In this document: positions 27,674-37,065 of the stretch, piece by piece
Layout of the letters: each line of letters begins with the position of its first letter
Position numbering within the stretch: position 1 is the first letter of the stretch
Assembly (NCBI GenBank): GCA_029880325.1
Contig: JAOUOP010000022.1
Coordinates: forward strand, 50,990-114,989
DNA from: Myxococcales bacterium
GTDB taxonomy: Bacteria > Myxococcota_A > Polyangia > Polyangiales > JAFGIB01
Direction of reading: 5' to 3'
DNA length: 64,000 bases
Position numbers and translations under genes: made by a program
The notes under the pieces: generated by a model
The model's database searches: none
Told to the model about the DNA's origin: nothing
What the model saw: only the letters and a program-made list of their open reading frames with translations

Positions 27674-29092
27674 GTGACCCAAGCGCAAGACCAAGCGCAG
27701 GACCAAGCGCAGGACGCGCGCGGCGCCGGGCCCTGGCGCTCGTCCCCGCGCCAGGCGCCCTTTGTGGCCGCGTCCCTGGGGCTGCATCTCCTGCTCCTGC
27801 TGGTGGTTCACTTGAGTTTCGATGCGGTGCCCGAGCTGGAGTTTGAGATCCCCGAGGGCATCGAGCTGGGCCTGTCCGAGGGCGAGCCCGGGCCCGAGGG
27901 TGCGCCGCCAGCGGCTGCACCACCGCAGCCCGAGGAGACCATCGAACCGACGCCCGTGCCCCAAGAGCCGCCGCGGCGCCGCCCCGACCCGGAGCCCGAG
28001 CCCGCCTTTGCGTCCGACGGCCGCGATGCTTCGGTGCCGGATGTTCCGGATGCGGCTGCCGCGCTCGACGGCGCCGTACTCGACGGCGCATCGCAGGAGC
28101 TCCTGGCCGGGCGCTCCACGGGCGATACCGGGGCGATCGCCACCGAGGTCTCGGGCCTGGGGATGACACCCTTTGGCGCCGGCGAGGGGCTGGGCTTCGG
28201 GGCCGGTGGTTTTGGCAGTGGTCGCGGTGGGCCGCCGGGAGCGGTGATCGGCCTGCACGCCGACCTGGAGCAAATCCGCGAGACCTCGCTCATCCTCGAG
28301 ACGCGCGCGCTGATGGAGATCATTCCCGAGTGGCGCAAGGTGCTCGCGGGTTCGGGGCTGCATCCGGTGGAGCACTTCGATCGCGTTTTCGTGGCCACGC
28401 CGAGCTTGCGACGCTCGGATCTGGTGGTCTCGGCGCGCCTGTCGAGCGCGGCGCCTCCGTTGCAACAGGCCGTCGCGACGCTGGCGACGGCCCACGGGCT
28501 GCCGGCGGCGGCCTTCGAGGACAGGGCCGGGGTGCAGACGGCGCCCTGGCGTTCGCGCGGGCCCACGGTGCGTGAAGTCTCGCGCTTCGGTGAGCGGCAG
28601 ATCGTGATCGCGCGCCCGGCGGACATGGCGCGGGTCAAGGCGGTGGCGGCGGCGCTGTCGCGGCGTCATGCGCGCCAGCCCGGCATGGAGCGGCGCAAGG
28701 GCACCGAGGCCCTGCTGGCCATGTACGAGGGCGAGGCCGTGGCGCTGTCGGTGGAGGGCATCGCCCACTTCCTGCAGGGCCGCGATGTGGAGGTGGCGCC
28801 GGGGGGCCTGCGCCTGTCGCTGCACCACCTGGACGAGCACTACGGGCAGCTCAGGGCCTACGGCTATTACGGGAATGTGGAACGCGCGGCTGAGGCCTAC
28901 GACGCCATCGAAAAGCGCCGCAGTGAATGGATCGACCATCCGCGCGCGCGCTACCTGGGGCTCAAGAGCGCGCTGGAGGATGCGACCCTGGCGCGCTCGG
29001 GGGATACGCTGATCCTGGAGGTGCGCCTGACAATGCACCAGATTCGCTATTTGATGGGCTTCGTCAGCAGGGCGCTCAATCCGCGCGATTGA
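27674..29092 (+). CDS. Single-helix-anchored periplasmic protein of unknown function
   Basis: The start is GTG at 27674. A Q/D/A-repeat start (QAQDQAQDQAQD) is followed by one hydrophobic helix at about 28-48 (FVAASLGLHLLLLLVVHLSF), then an acidic P/E linker, the layout of TonB/TolA-like or other periplasm-spanning proteins. A glycine-rich loop (FGAGEGLGFGAGGFGSGRGG) precedes a globular C-terminal domain of about 270 residues. No known family. Codon use matches the neighbours. 472 residues; convergent with the RMD1-like gene. Confidence 0.6.
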   Translation: MTQAQDQAQDQAQDARGAGPWRSSPRQAPFVAASLGLHLLLLLVVHLSFDAVPELEFEIPEGIELGLSEGEPGPEGAPPAAAPPQPEETIEPTPVPQEPPRRRPDPEPEPAFASDGRDASVPDVPDAAAALDGAVLDGASQELLAGRSTGDTGAIATEVSGLGMTPFGAGEGLGFGAGGFGSGRGGPPGAVIGLHADLEQIRETSLILETRALMEIIPEWRKVLAGSGLHPVEHFDRVFVATPSLRRSDLVVSARLSSAAPPLQQAVATLATAHGLPAAAFEDRAGVQTAPWRSRGPTVREVSRFGERQIVIARPADMARVKAVAAALSRRHARQPGMERRKGTEALLAMYEGEAVALSVEGIAHFLQGRDVEVAPGGLRLSLHHLDEHYGQLRAYGYYGNVERAAEAYDAIEKRRSEWIDHPRARYLGLKSALEDATLARSGDTLILEVRLTMHQIRYLMGFVSRALNPRD

Positions 29093-29129
29093 GGCGGAGG
29101 TCCGAGTCCATCGCACCCATTGCGCGCGA

Positions 29130-29918
29130 TCAGTGCCACCAGAGTTCGTACAGGGTCAGACCGATTTCGACCACGATCAGGATCACGATGTACCACTCCA
29201 CGCGCAGGCTGCTGCGGCTTTGCAGCAGGTCGAGGGCGGTGCGCGCCGTGCGCGAGATCAGGTCCAGCTTGCGTTCGAGCTCGGCGGCCCGCTCGCGCAG
29301 CTCGTATTCGTCCTCGAGGCGGGCGAAGAAGCGCTCGAGGCCCGGTGCATCCCACAGCAGGTCTGGCTTTTCGGTGACCTCGGCGCGTCCGAGCATTCGC
29401 AGCTCCGCCAGTAGCGAGTCGCCGATGTGCGCTAGCAGCGTTCGGGCCTGTCTGCCGGCGGGTTTGCGCAGGTGCAGCTCGCGGGCGAGCGGCTCGATGG
29501 CGTCGAAGGTGGCGGCGATGGCGCGCTCGTAGTGGTCGAGAATGACGCTGCGGGCGAGTGCGGTGGCGATCAGCTGCAGCCGCTCGGTGCCCAGATCCGG
29601 CACTTCGATGAACTCATCCTGCAGGCGCAGGGGGCTTTCGGAAACGACGCGCAGTCGCAGATCCTCGCGCTCGGGTTTGTCGAGCCGCTGGCGAACGTTC
29701 AGCTGGTCGCAGAGCTGGGTCGCGTCTTCGCTGCCGACCTCGAAGAGCACCACCGCCCCGTAGCGAAAGACCGCGGCAGAGCCACCGTCGGTCGCGCGAA
29801 GCAGCATGGGCGCTGCGGCCACCTGTTGCCAGCCTTCGGGCACCTGGGGTCCGATGCGTTCACCCAGAAGTAGGGCGCTGACCGATACGAGCTGTCGACC
29901 TTCGAGCACAGAGGTCAT
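29130..29918 (-). CDS. RMD1/DUF155 family protein
   Basis: The product has 262 residues. AVFRYGAVVLFEVGSEDA is the RMD1 N-terminal signature. The central RLQLIATALARSVILDHYE and the helical C-terminus (ELERKLDLISRTARTALDLLQSRSSLRVEWYIVILIVVEIGLTLYE) complete the DUF155 layout, including the C-terminal membrane helix. Relatives are the yeast Rmd1/Ret1 mitochondrial proteins; their biochemical role in bacteria is not established. Probably an inner-membrane-associated protein. Confidence 0.8.
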   Translation of the reverse strand: MTSVLEGRQLVSVSALLLGERIGPQVPEGWQQVAAAPMLLRATDGGSAAVFRYGAVVLFEVGSEDATQLCDQLNVRQRLDKPEREDLRLRVVSESPLRLQDEFIEVPDLGTERLQLIATALARSVILDHYERAIAATFDAIEPLARELHLRKPAGRQARTLLAHIGDSLLAELRMLGRAEVTEKPDLLWDAPGLERFFARLEDEYELRERAAELERKLDLISRTARTALDLLQSRSSLRVEWYIVILIVVEIGLTLYELWWH

Positions 29919-29988
29919 CGACAGATGCTACCAGGCGCCGGTGCAGTCGGTCTTGCAGGGGTGGACCGTCGCATCTGGAGTGTCAGCG

Positions 29989-31935
29989 CTATGGCAAGAA
30001 CGACAGCCCGCCGGTGATGCTCAAGCTGGTCTGGTCTTCGAGGCCTTCTTCCACGCAGATGGCGTCGTCACCGTCGTGGATGCACTCCTGGATCGGAAAC
30101 CAGAAGGTCAGCTGGCCGGCCACGTGAAAACCAAAGGTCTTGGTCACGTAAAAGACCGCGCCGAGTTCGAGCGGCAGGTTGACGCTCTGGATGGTGAGCA
30201 GGTCGCCCACGCCCAGCTGCCGACGCGCGATATCGGTCTGTGAGGTTTGGTCTGCGGCCGTGAGGTCGATCATGGTGGGATCGATCTTCTCGGACTCGCG
30301 CATCGAGAACTGCATCGTGATCGGCTGGAAACCGATGCCGCCCCATACGTCGAACCAGAGGTCGCGCTTTTCGCGCTGGACGTGGCCGCGCACGTAGAGG
30401 CCGGGGTTGGCGGCGATGACGGCGGTGACGCCCTCTTCGTCCAGGTCGACGCTGGTGTTGAGTTGTAGCCCGAAGCTCACCGGCCAGGCCACGCGGGCGC
30501 CGAAGTTGAGCTGGGCGGCGAAGGCACCACTGCTGCCGTCGGTCTCGGGGCCCGACAGCCAGAAGAGGTGGCCCGCGCCGAGCGTGGTCTCGAAGCCGGT
30601 GGCCAGTTGTTCCGGCGGCTTGCCGCTGGGGGCTTCGCTGGCGCGGTCGCTGAAGTCTTCGATGTCGCTGACGCGCCCGCTCTCGGGACGTGGTTCGTCG
30701 ACCGCCGGCGGTTGATCTTGGGTCTGTGCCTGCGCCACGGCGGCCGGTGGTGGTGGCTGGGGGGGCGGCGCGGGCGCCGGCGCCGGTGCCGCTGGCGGAG
30801 CCGCCGGTGGCGCCGGTGCCGCCGCTGCCGGCGCGCTCTGCATGGTGATCGGAGCCAGCGTGGGGGCCGGTGCTTCGTTGCTCGCCGGCTGCATCTGGAT
30901 CATCGCTTCGCCAAAGCCGCGGGCGGGTATCTGCACCCGGGCTTCGAAGTCGGCGTAGCCCTCCATGCGAGCGCCGACGCGCACGCTACCGGCCACCACA
31001 TGCAAAGGTCCCGAAAAGGGCAGCTTGCCGACGGGACGGTCGTTGATGAAGACTTCGGCGCCCACGGGCGTGCCCTTGACGTCGAGCATGCCCAGCTGCC
31101 CGCTGACGCGCTCGCGCGCCCGCTTCAGCCGCCCGCGGTGCTTGCGGATGAAGGAATCGCCGCTGCTGCGAAGGGCTTTGTCCAGATGGCGCGCGGCGGC
31201 GCCCGGATCGCCCAGCTGTTCCTCGGCCAGGCCCATCTGGGCGCTGCCCCGGGGGGTGGGCTCGATGGCTTCGGCCTGGCGGTACTTGGCCATGGCGCCG
31301 GCGAAGTCCCCCGCGCTCTGCAGCGACATGCCGGCGGTGACCAGGGCATCGGCGCGCTCGCTGGGCGTACCGCTGGGGCGGCGCAGCCGGATCTCCAGGT
31401 CGAATTGCCCCGAGCTGACCTGCAGCGCCTGTTCGTAGCGCTCGTAGCCCTCGGCGTGGATGGCGATGCGATGGCTGCCGGTGGCGATCCACAGCTCGCC
31501 CGCGGTCGCCTTGGCCCGCTTGCCGTCGACTTCGACGATGGCCTCGGCGGGGGTGAGCTTGAGGGCGAAACGACCGTGGGCGCCGCGCAGTCGACGGGTC
31601 TCGCCCTTGGCGCCCTGGATCGTGGTGGCTTCCTTGGCCGGGTCGGCAAACTGAACGTAGGACTCGAAGGCCTGGTGGGCTTTGCCGGGATAGCCCATGC
31701 CCTGATAGGCCAGCGCCAGGTTGTAGAGGGTGGCGGGGACCTTGTGCTGGCGGTAGGAGGCGTCGAGGGCGCGCGCCGCCTCGCTGTAGCGGCCGGCCTG
31801 CAGCGCGCGCACGCCCTGGTCGAAGAGTTCCTTGGCGCCCTGGGCCTGCGCGGCCAGGGGGGGGGCGAGGGGGCTGGCCAGGGGGGCGAGCGAAAGCAGT
31901 AGGGCCAGGCCCAGCAACAGGGCGCCTCGCGGCAT
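29989..31935 (-). CDS. Large TPR/double-PEGA protein with C-terminal barrel
   Basis: The start at 31935 (MPRGALLLGLALLLSLAP) gives a signal peptide; longer starts add an Arg-rich stretch. 648 residues. The order is: TPR helices (AKELFDQGVRALQAGRYSEAARALDASY); PEGA-like domain (GRFALKLTPAEAIVEVDGK...GSHRIAIHAEGYE); more TPRs (SLQSAGDFAGAMAKYRQAE); second PEGA (GMLDVKGTPVGAEVFINDRPVGKLPFS). A P/A-rich linker and a C-terminal half with barrel strands (ATGFETTLGAGHLFWLSG...FQLTFWFPIQ) follow. The linker at about 390-440 is P/A/Q-rich. Function unknown; paralogue in layout of the protein at 24600-25919. Confidence 0.65.
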   Translation of the reverse strand: MPRGALLLGLALLLSLAPLASPLAPPLAAQAQGAKELFDQGVRALQAGRYSEAARALDASYRQHKVPATLYNLALAYQGMGYPGKAHQAFESYVQFADPAKEATTIQGAKGETRRLRGAHGRFALKLTPAEAIVEVDGKRAKATAGELWIATGSHRIAIHAEGYERYEQALQVSSGQFDLEIRLRRPSGTPSERADALVTAGMSLQSAGDFAGAMAKYRQAEAIEPTPRGSAQMGLAEEQLGDPGAAARHLDKALRSSGDSFIRKHRGRLKRARERVSGQLGMLDVKGTPVGAEVFINDRPVGKLPFSGPLHVVAGSVRVGARMEGYADFEARVQIPARGFGEAMIQMQPASNEAPAPTLAPITMQSAPAAAAPAPPAAPPAAPAPAPAPPPQPPPPAAVAQAQTQDQPPAVDEPRPESGRVSDIEDFSDRASEAPSGKPPEQLATGFETTLGAGHLFWLSGPETDGSSGAFAAQLNFGARVAWPVSFGLQLNTSVDLDEEGVTAVIAANPGLYVRGHVQREKRDLWFDVWGGIGFQPITMQFSMRESEKIDPTMIDLTAADQTSQTDIARRQLGVGDLLTIQSVNLPLELGAVFYVTKTFGFHVAGQLTFWFPIQECIHDGDDAICVEEGLEDQTSLSITGGLSFLP

Positions 31936-32115
31936 GGATTGCGCTCCCCATCGGCTCCGCTGAGCAGCGCGCCGGGGTGCCGCTGGGCGCGGCGTGGATG
32001 GGCATCGGCTCGGCATGGTGGTGGGGGCGCCGGCACTGGCGGCGGACCCGGGGCGAAATTTACCGTGCGCCTGGCACTGCGCTCAACAAAAACTTCCCGG
32101 GGGCCGGCCGCAGCT

Positions 32116-33702
32116 CTACGGTCGCGGTCCGCGCTGCACGGGGCCGAGCTGGCTCTCGAGCAGCGGGCTCGATAGCTCCAGGTACTGGCATAGATGGCGG
32201 CGGGTGCTGCGTGGGTCGATCAGGTCGTGGACGCTTCCGGACTCGCCGCCGCGGTAGGGGTCGCGGCGGCTGGCCAGGGCTTCTTCCAGCTCGCGGCGCC
32301 GCGCCTCGGGGTCGGGGGCTTCGGCGATCTCGCGGCGGAATGCCACCGCCACGCCGCCCTCCAGGGGCAGGGCACCGGTCTCGGCCGAGGGCCAGGCCAG
32401 GGTGATGCCCGTGGGGCCAAAATGGGCGGCGCCGGCCACGCCGTAGGTCTTGCGTACGATCACCGAGGCCCAGGGCACCCGCGACTGCATCACGGCGCAC
32501 AGGGCCGTGGCGCCGCGCCGGATGGTGCCCTGTTTTTCGGCGTCGGGGCCGATCATGAAGCCCGGCTGGTCGACCAGGCTGATGATGGGAAGGTGGAATT
32601 GGTCGCAGAGGTCGACCAGGCGCGTGAGCTTTTCGGCGGCCGCGGCGGTCATGGCGCCGGCGTAGTAGAGCGGGTCGTTGGCCAGGATGCCCACGGGGCG
32701 GCCGGCCAATCGGGCCAGGCCCGTGATCTGGGAGGGGCCGAATTTCGGGGCCAACTCGAAGAAGCTGCCGCGGTCGACCACGTGCTCGATCAGCGCGCGC
32801 ATCTTGTAGACCTTGCGCCGGTCGCGCGGGATGATCGACAGCAGCGCCTCGTCGGCGCGCTCGATGGGGTCGTCGCAGGGCAGCACGGGTGGCAGCTTGT
32901 GGACGTTTTCGGGCAGGTAGCTCAGAAAGCGCCGGATTTGGGCGAAGGCGTCGGCCTCGTCTTTGGCGAGGTTATCGACCACGCCGTTGCTCAGATGCAC
33001 CCGATGGCCGCCGAGTTCTTCCTTGCTCAGGCGCTTGCCGACGGCGCGCTCGACCAGCGCCGGGCCGCCCACCATGACCTGGGAGGTGTCCTTGACCATC
33101 AGCGTGAAGTGGGAGGCGGCCATGCGCGCTGCGGGCATGCCGGCGGTGGGCCCCATGGCCGCCGAGACCACCGGCACCATGCCCAGGACCTCCATGACCG
33201 ACATGAAGCGCGGCACGGAGTTGAGCCCGTCGGGGCCGGGCGCGCGCGGGGTGCTGCCGGAGCCGCCCGAGCCGCCAGCCGAGCCCCCGGCAGAGCCCCC
33301 CACGCTGCCGCCGCCGCCCTCGTGCAGGCGCACCAGGGGGATGCGGTAGCGCAGGGCCAGGGTCTCGGCGTAAACGCTCTTGCGCAGGCCGCCAGGCGAG
33401 GGTGAGCCACCGCGGATGGTGAAGTCCTCGCCGCCGACGGCGCAGATGCGGCCGCCGATGCGGCCGGTTCCGAGCACGTAGTTGGCGGGGGTGAAGTCGG
33501 TGAGTTCGCCGTTTTCGAAGTGCGGGCTACCGGCCAGCGGGGCCACCTCGCGGAAGCTGCCCTCGTCGAAGAGGCCGCCCACGCGCTCGCGAACGGTGAG
33601 CTTGCCGCGCTCGTGGTGCTTCGCGATGGCCTCGGGGCCGCCCTGGCGGCCGGCCAGCTCGCGCCGCTTTTCGATGCCCTCGACCTCTTCTTTCCAGCTC
33701 AT
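32116..33702 (-). CDS. Acyl-CoA carboxylase carboxyltransferase (beta) subunit
   Basis: The product has 528 residues, the usual size. HHERGKLTVRERV and the two crotonase-like halves (SVYAETLALRYRIPLVRLHEGG and PIISLVDQPGFMIGPDAEKQG, with FGPTGITLAWPSAETGALPLEGG) identify biotin-dependent acyl-CoA carboxyltransferases (acetyl/propionyl/methylcrotonyl). It moves the carboxyl from carboxybiotin to an acyl-CoA. A glycine/serine tract of about 20 residues follows RLHEGGG (near residues 127-147). No biotin carboxylase gene is adjacent. Cytosolic. Confidence 0.85.
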   Translation of the reverse strand: MSWKEEVEGIEKRRELAGRQGGPEAIAKHHERGKLTVRERVGGLFDEGSFREVAPLAGSPHFENGELTDFTPANYVLGTGRIGGRICAVGGEDFTIRGGSPSPGGLRKSVYAETLALRYRIPLVRLHEGGGGSVGGSAGGSAGGSGGSGSTPRAPGPDGLNSVPRFMSVMEVLGMVPVVSAAMGPTAGMPAARMAASHFTLMVKDTSQVMVGGPALVERAVGKRLSKEELGGHRVHLSNGVVDNLAKDEADAFAQIRRFLSYLPENVHKLPPVLPCDDPIERADEALLSIIPRDRRKVYKMRALIEHVVDRGSFFELAPKFGPSQITGLARLAGRPVGILANDPLYYAGAMTAAAAEKLTRLVDLCDQFHLPIISLVDQPGFMIGPDAEKQGTIRRGATALCAVMQSRVPWASVIVRKTYGVAGAAHFGPTGITLAWPSAETGALPLEGGVAVAFRREIAEAPDPEARRRELEEALASRRDPYRGGESGSVHDLIDPRSTRRHLCQYLELSSPLLESQLGPVQRGPRP

Positions 33703-33768
33703 GACACTCCTGGGTAGCGCTCGCTTCGGGGCATTTCAAGGGCGCCCGCGTGCTACAACGGCAGGGCG

Positions 33769-34911
33769 ATGAGCCTTCAGATCGAGCTCGAGCCTCACAT
33801 CGAGGCCGTCGACGCACGCCAATGGGATGCCCTATGTGGCGACGACGATCCCTTCATCGAGCACGGTTTTCTGCTTTCGCTGGAGAGGAGCGGCAGCGTG
33901 GGCGGGCGCAGCGGTTGGACGCCCCTGCATCTTCTTTTGAGGCGCCAGGGGCGGTTGGTGGGCGCGCTGCCGCTCTACGCCAAGCAGCACAGCTATGGCG
34001 AATACATCTTCGATTGGAGCTGGGCCGGCGCCGCCGAGCGCGCAGGCATTGAGTACTACCCGAAGCTCGTCTCCATGGTTCCCTTCACCCCGGCCACGGG
34101 TAAGCGCCTGCTGATCGCCGCCGACGAAGACTCGGGCCTGATCGCCCGCGCCATGATCTCGGGCGTGGAGGCCGCGCGCGAGCAGCTGGATGCCTCCTCG
34201 ATACACTTCCTGTTTCTGGCCGAAGAGGAGCAGAAGCTCCTGACCTCCGAGGGGCATCTCTTGCCAAGGCTGACCAGCCAATTTCACTTTCACAACCGCG
34301 GCTACGGGAGCTTCGACGAGCTCCTGCAGGACTTTCGCTCGGCCCTGCGCAAGCAGGTGCGACGCGAGCGACGCCAGGCGGCCGAGTCGGGCTTGGAGTT
34401 GCGCATCCTGGAGGGGCCAGAACTCGGTGACCGCGAGTGGAATGCGCTGCGTGAGTTCTACATGGACACGTGCTTTCGTCGCGGCTCCGGTCCCTACTTG
34501 ACCCGTAGTTTCTTCGATGAGCTGCGTGCGATCCACGCCCATCGCGTGGTGGCGGCCTTGGCCTTTCGGGGGCGTACACCGGTGGCCGGCACGCTGAACT
34601 TTCAAAAGGGCAAAAACCTCTACGGGCGCTACTGGGGCTGCACCGAAGAGCGCCCCGGGGTGCACTTCGAGCTGTGCTACTACGCGCTGATCGAGCGCGT
34701 CATCGAGCAGGGGCTCTCGCGGTTCGAAGCCGGCGCCCAGGGCAGCCACAAATTGAGGCGCGGGCTGATGCCGGCGGCCGTCCACAGCGCCCATCACCTG
34801 GCCCACGGCGGGCTGCGTGCGGCGGTGGCCGACTATCTCAGGCGCGAGGCCGACGGCATGCGCATGGAGATGGCCGAGCTGTCGATGCATGGGCCGTTCA
34901 AGCGTGCTTGA
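33769..34911 (+). CDS. COG3146-like (peptidogalycan/FemAB-type) GNAT-fold acyltransferase
   Basis: The product has 380 residues with no signal. DDPFIEHGFLLSLERSGSVGGRSGWTP, LLRRQGRLVGALPLYAKQHSYGEYIFDWSWA, and the C-terminal pattern YGRYWGCTEERPGVHFELCYYALIERVIEQG...FEAGAQGSHKL are the diagnostic blocks of COG3146 proteins. These have a tandem GNAT fold related to FemAB. The function of the family is not firmly established. Divergent from the carboxyltransferase gene (66-bp gap). Confidence 0.8.
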   Translation: MSLQIELEPHIEAVDARQWDALCGDDDPFIEHGFLLSLERSGSVGGRSGWTPLHLLLRRQGRLVGALPLYAKQHSYGEYIFDWSWAGAAERAGIEYYPKLVSMVPFTPATGKRLLIAADEDSGLIARAMISGVEAAREQLDASSIHFLFLAEEEQKLLTSEGHLLPRLTSQFHFHNRGYGSFDELLQDFRSALRKQVRRERRQAAESGLELRILEGPELGDREWNALREFYMDTCFRRGSGPYLTRSFFDELRAIHAHRVVAALAFRGRTPVAGTLNFQKGKNLYGRYWGCTEERPGVHFELCYYALIERVIEQGLSRFEAGAQGSHKLRRGLMPAAVHSAHHLAHGGLRAAVADYLRREADGMRMEMAELSMHGPFKRA

Positions 34912-35035
34912 GGCCGGGCACGCTCGCACGGGGGGTGATCGCTGTCGCCGCCACGCCCGGAAGCACTGGGACTCCGCTCTGAGCCGACCGCCATGACACG
35001 CTGGCCGCGATGTAACTACCTGCTAGGCTGGTCGC

Positions 35036-36349
35036 GTGCCAGAGCCGAAGCAGGTCGTGATCGTCGGGGCCGGATTTGCGGGTCTGGGCGCGGCGCGGCG
35101 ACTGGGAGGCGTGCGGGACCTGCGCGTGACGGTGGTGGATCGCCGCAATTACCACCTTTTTCAGCCGCTGCTTTACCAGGTCGCCATGGCGGGGCTGAGC
35201 CCGGCAGACATCGCGCGACCGATCCGGGCGCTGGTTTCGGGCCATCGCAATGTGCGCGTGATTCACGGGGCCGTGGAATCGGTTGACGTGAAGGCGCGCC
35301 GGGTGAGCGGGGATTTCGGTAGTCTGGACTACGACTACCTACTATTGGCTACAGGTGCCCAGCACGCTTACTTCGGCAACGAGCACTGGGAACCCTTTGC
35401 GCCGGGCCTCAAGACCCTCGAGCAGGCCACCGAGATCCGGCGACGCCTGTTGAGCGCCTTCGAGCGGGCCGAGCGCGAGCAGAACATCGAGGAGCGCAAA
35501 CGCCAACTCTCCTTCGTGATCGTCGGCGGCGGCGCGACTGGAGTCGAGCTGGCCGGCGCCATCGGCGAACTCAGCCGCTTCACGCTGGCACAGGATTTCC
35601 GCACCATCGACCCCAAGCTTACGCGTGTGATCCTGATCGAAGGAGGTGAACGCATCCTCCCCGGCTTTGACGAAGCCATGGCCAGCCGTGCGACGCGCGA
35701 TCTGGAAAGCCTGGGGGTCCAGGTGTGGACGCGCAGCCTGGTGACCGACGTGGACCCATGGGGCGTGCAGGTGGGGGACGAGCGCGTGGCTGCCGCCACG
35801 GTGCTCTGGGCCGCGGGTGTACGCGCCTCTGAACTCGGTTCACAACTAGGTGTTGATGTTGATCGCTCGGGCCGTGTTCCCGTGCAAGAGGATCTCAGCA
35901 TCGAGGGGCATCCGGAACTCTTCGTGCTCGGCGACCTGGCCCTTGCCCGCGACCGAAGCGGCGAGGCGCTGCCGGGGGTCGCCCCCGTGGCTCTGCAACA
36001 GGGGCGGTATGTGGGTGCGCTGATCGCCGCCGAACTCGCCGGCCGTCCGCGTTCGCCCTTCCACTACGTGGACAAAGGTCAAATGGCCACCATCGGTCGC
36101 AGCCGCGCGGTGGTAAAGGCGCCCGGTTTACGGCTCAGCGGTTGGCTGGCCTGGATGGCCTGGCTGCTCATCCACATCTACTACCTGAGCGGATTCCGCA
36201 ACCGACTGCTGGTGCTGATCCAGTGGGCCTGGTCCTACATCACGTTTGGGCGTGGCGCGCGCCTGATCGTGGAGAAGGGCTGGCGTTCCTATCCCGACGC
36301 GTCGCCCGAGGACGAAGGGCAGCAAGAGCCTGCGCGCAGGGTCGGCTGA
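35036..36349 (+). CDS. ndh: Type II NADH dehydrogenase
   Basis: The start is GTG at 35036. VVIVGAGFAGLGAARRL (FAD site) lies at the N-terminus, with DRRNYHLFQPLLYQVAMAGLSPADIA, a hallmark of NDH-2. A second Rossmann motif FVIVGGGATGVELAGAI (NADH site) lies near residue 160, and GDLALARDRSGEALPGVAPVALQQGRYVG follows. The C-terminus has two hydrophobic amphipathic stretches (WLAWMAWLLIHIYYL, LLVLIQWAWSYITF) for membrane binding. It passes electrons from NADH to quinone without proton pumping. 437 residues. Confidence 0.88.
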   Translation: MPEPKQVVIVGAGFAGLGAARRLGGVRDLRVTVVDRRNYHLFQPLLYQVAMAGLSPADIARPIRALVSGHRNVRVIHGAVESVDVKARRVSGDFGSLDYDYLLLATGAQHAYFGNEHWEPFAPGLKTLEQATEIRRRLLSAFERAEREQNIEERKRQLSFVIVGGGATGVELAGAIGELSRFTLAQDFRTIDPKLTRVILIEGGERILPGFDEAMASRATRDLESLGVQVWTRSLVTDVDPWGVQVGDERVAAATVLWAAGVRASELGSQLGVDVDRSGRVPVQEDLSIEGHPELFVLGDLALARDRSGEALPGVAPVALQQGRYVGALIAAELAGRPRSPFHYVDKGQMATIGRSRAVVKAPGLRLSGWLAWMAWLLIHIYYLSGFRNRLLVLIQWAWSYITFGRGARLIVEKGWRSYPDASPEDEGQQEPARRVG

Positions 36350-37065
36350 CCCTCGGCGGGGCGTCGGTCGGCAGTTGCAGAAGATCGGTCCCGTAGACTT
36401 CCGGGAATTCTCGGGAACTTCCATCCGCGGACCCGTTGGTCCCTACAGCCAGCCATTCCGAGCTATACGCGAAGATAGTTGACCGAGCGCACGCGCACCC
36501 GCACAACATAGGTCATGTTGTTCGGTCCATTCACCTGGCGTCTCGCCGTTGATCTACTCGTCGAAGCGGCCCAACGCATTTACGACACGCGGCTCTCATT
36601 CATGCGCGATTCGCGCCGCAGGTAGTCGCATTGTAGGGGCCAACCAGCGCGCCCATCGCGGGGTCGAAATGGCGGTGCGGTCAAGAAGTCGAGCCGGGTA
36701 CCGCCCTCTGCAGCCCCAGGCCAGCACGGGCGGGTCGGGGCGGCGGACCAGGTTCCCCGGCACGTAGAGCGCCCAGACGGAAGCCCGCGTCCAGTCTCCA
36801 AGGTCGCCACGGTGAGGCTTGGCGATCCGTTCAGGCCGCGAGTTTTCCCCACGGATGCGGCGCCGAGTCCCCTATTTCAGCTAGTCGTTCCAAGCTGGAT
36901 TCTCCTCGTGCTGTAGCCATGGGGGCTGGGTCCGTACTAGAGTTCCGCCGTGCACCGCTACGGCAACCGAACCATTGTGGCTTTCTGCAACGTGAAGGGT
37001 TTCGAGCTTATTCCTCGAGTCACGTCCGCCGTCCCGGCGTTCCCCCTTGATGCGGGGGGGCGACC
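36350..37065. other. Gene-poor stretch with possible remnants
   Basis: No convincing gene was found in these 716 bases. The only ordered structure is a palindrome: ACAACAT (36503-36509) and ATGTTGT (36515-36521) around a 5-base spacer, extended by CCG/CGG outside a mismatch. It could be an operator or a small hairpin. At about 36600-36830 short open frames on both strands are interrupted and shift frame, so decayed coding DNA is possible but not provable here. A GGGGGGG run just upstream of 37066 may serve as ribosome-binding site for the next gene. Confidence 0.4.

Noticed and set aside
27606..28169. Extended reading frame of the permease to 28169
   Set aside because: It is the complement of the divergent gene at 27674-29092 and is Arg/Pro-rich; the ATG at 27605 fits the family.
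36580..36852. Minus-strand frame of 90 residues in the gene-poor gap
   Set aside because: Arg/Thr/Gly-rich composition and no recognisable motif; other frames are equally open, so only decayed DNA can be claimed.
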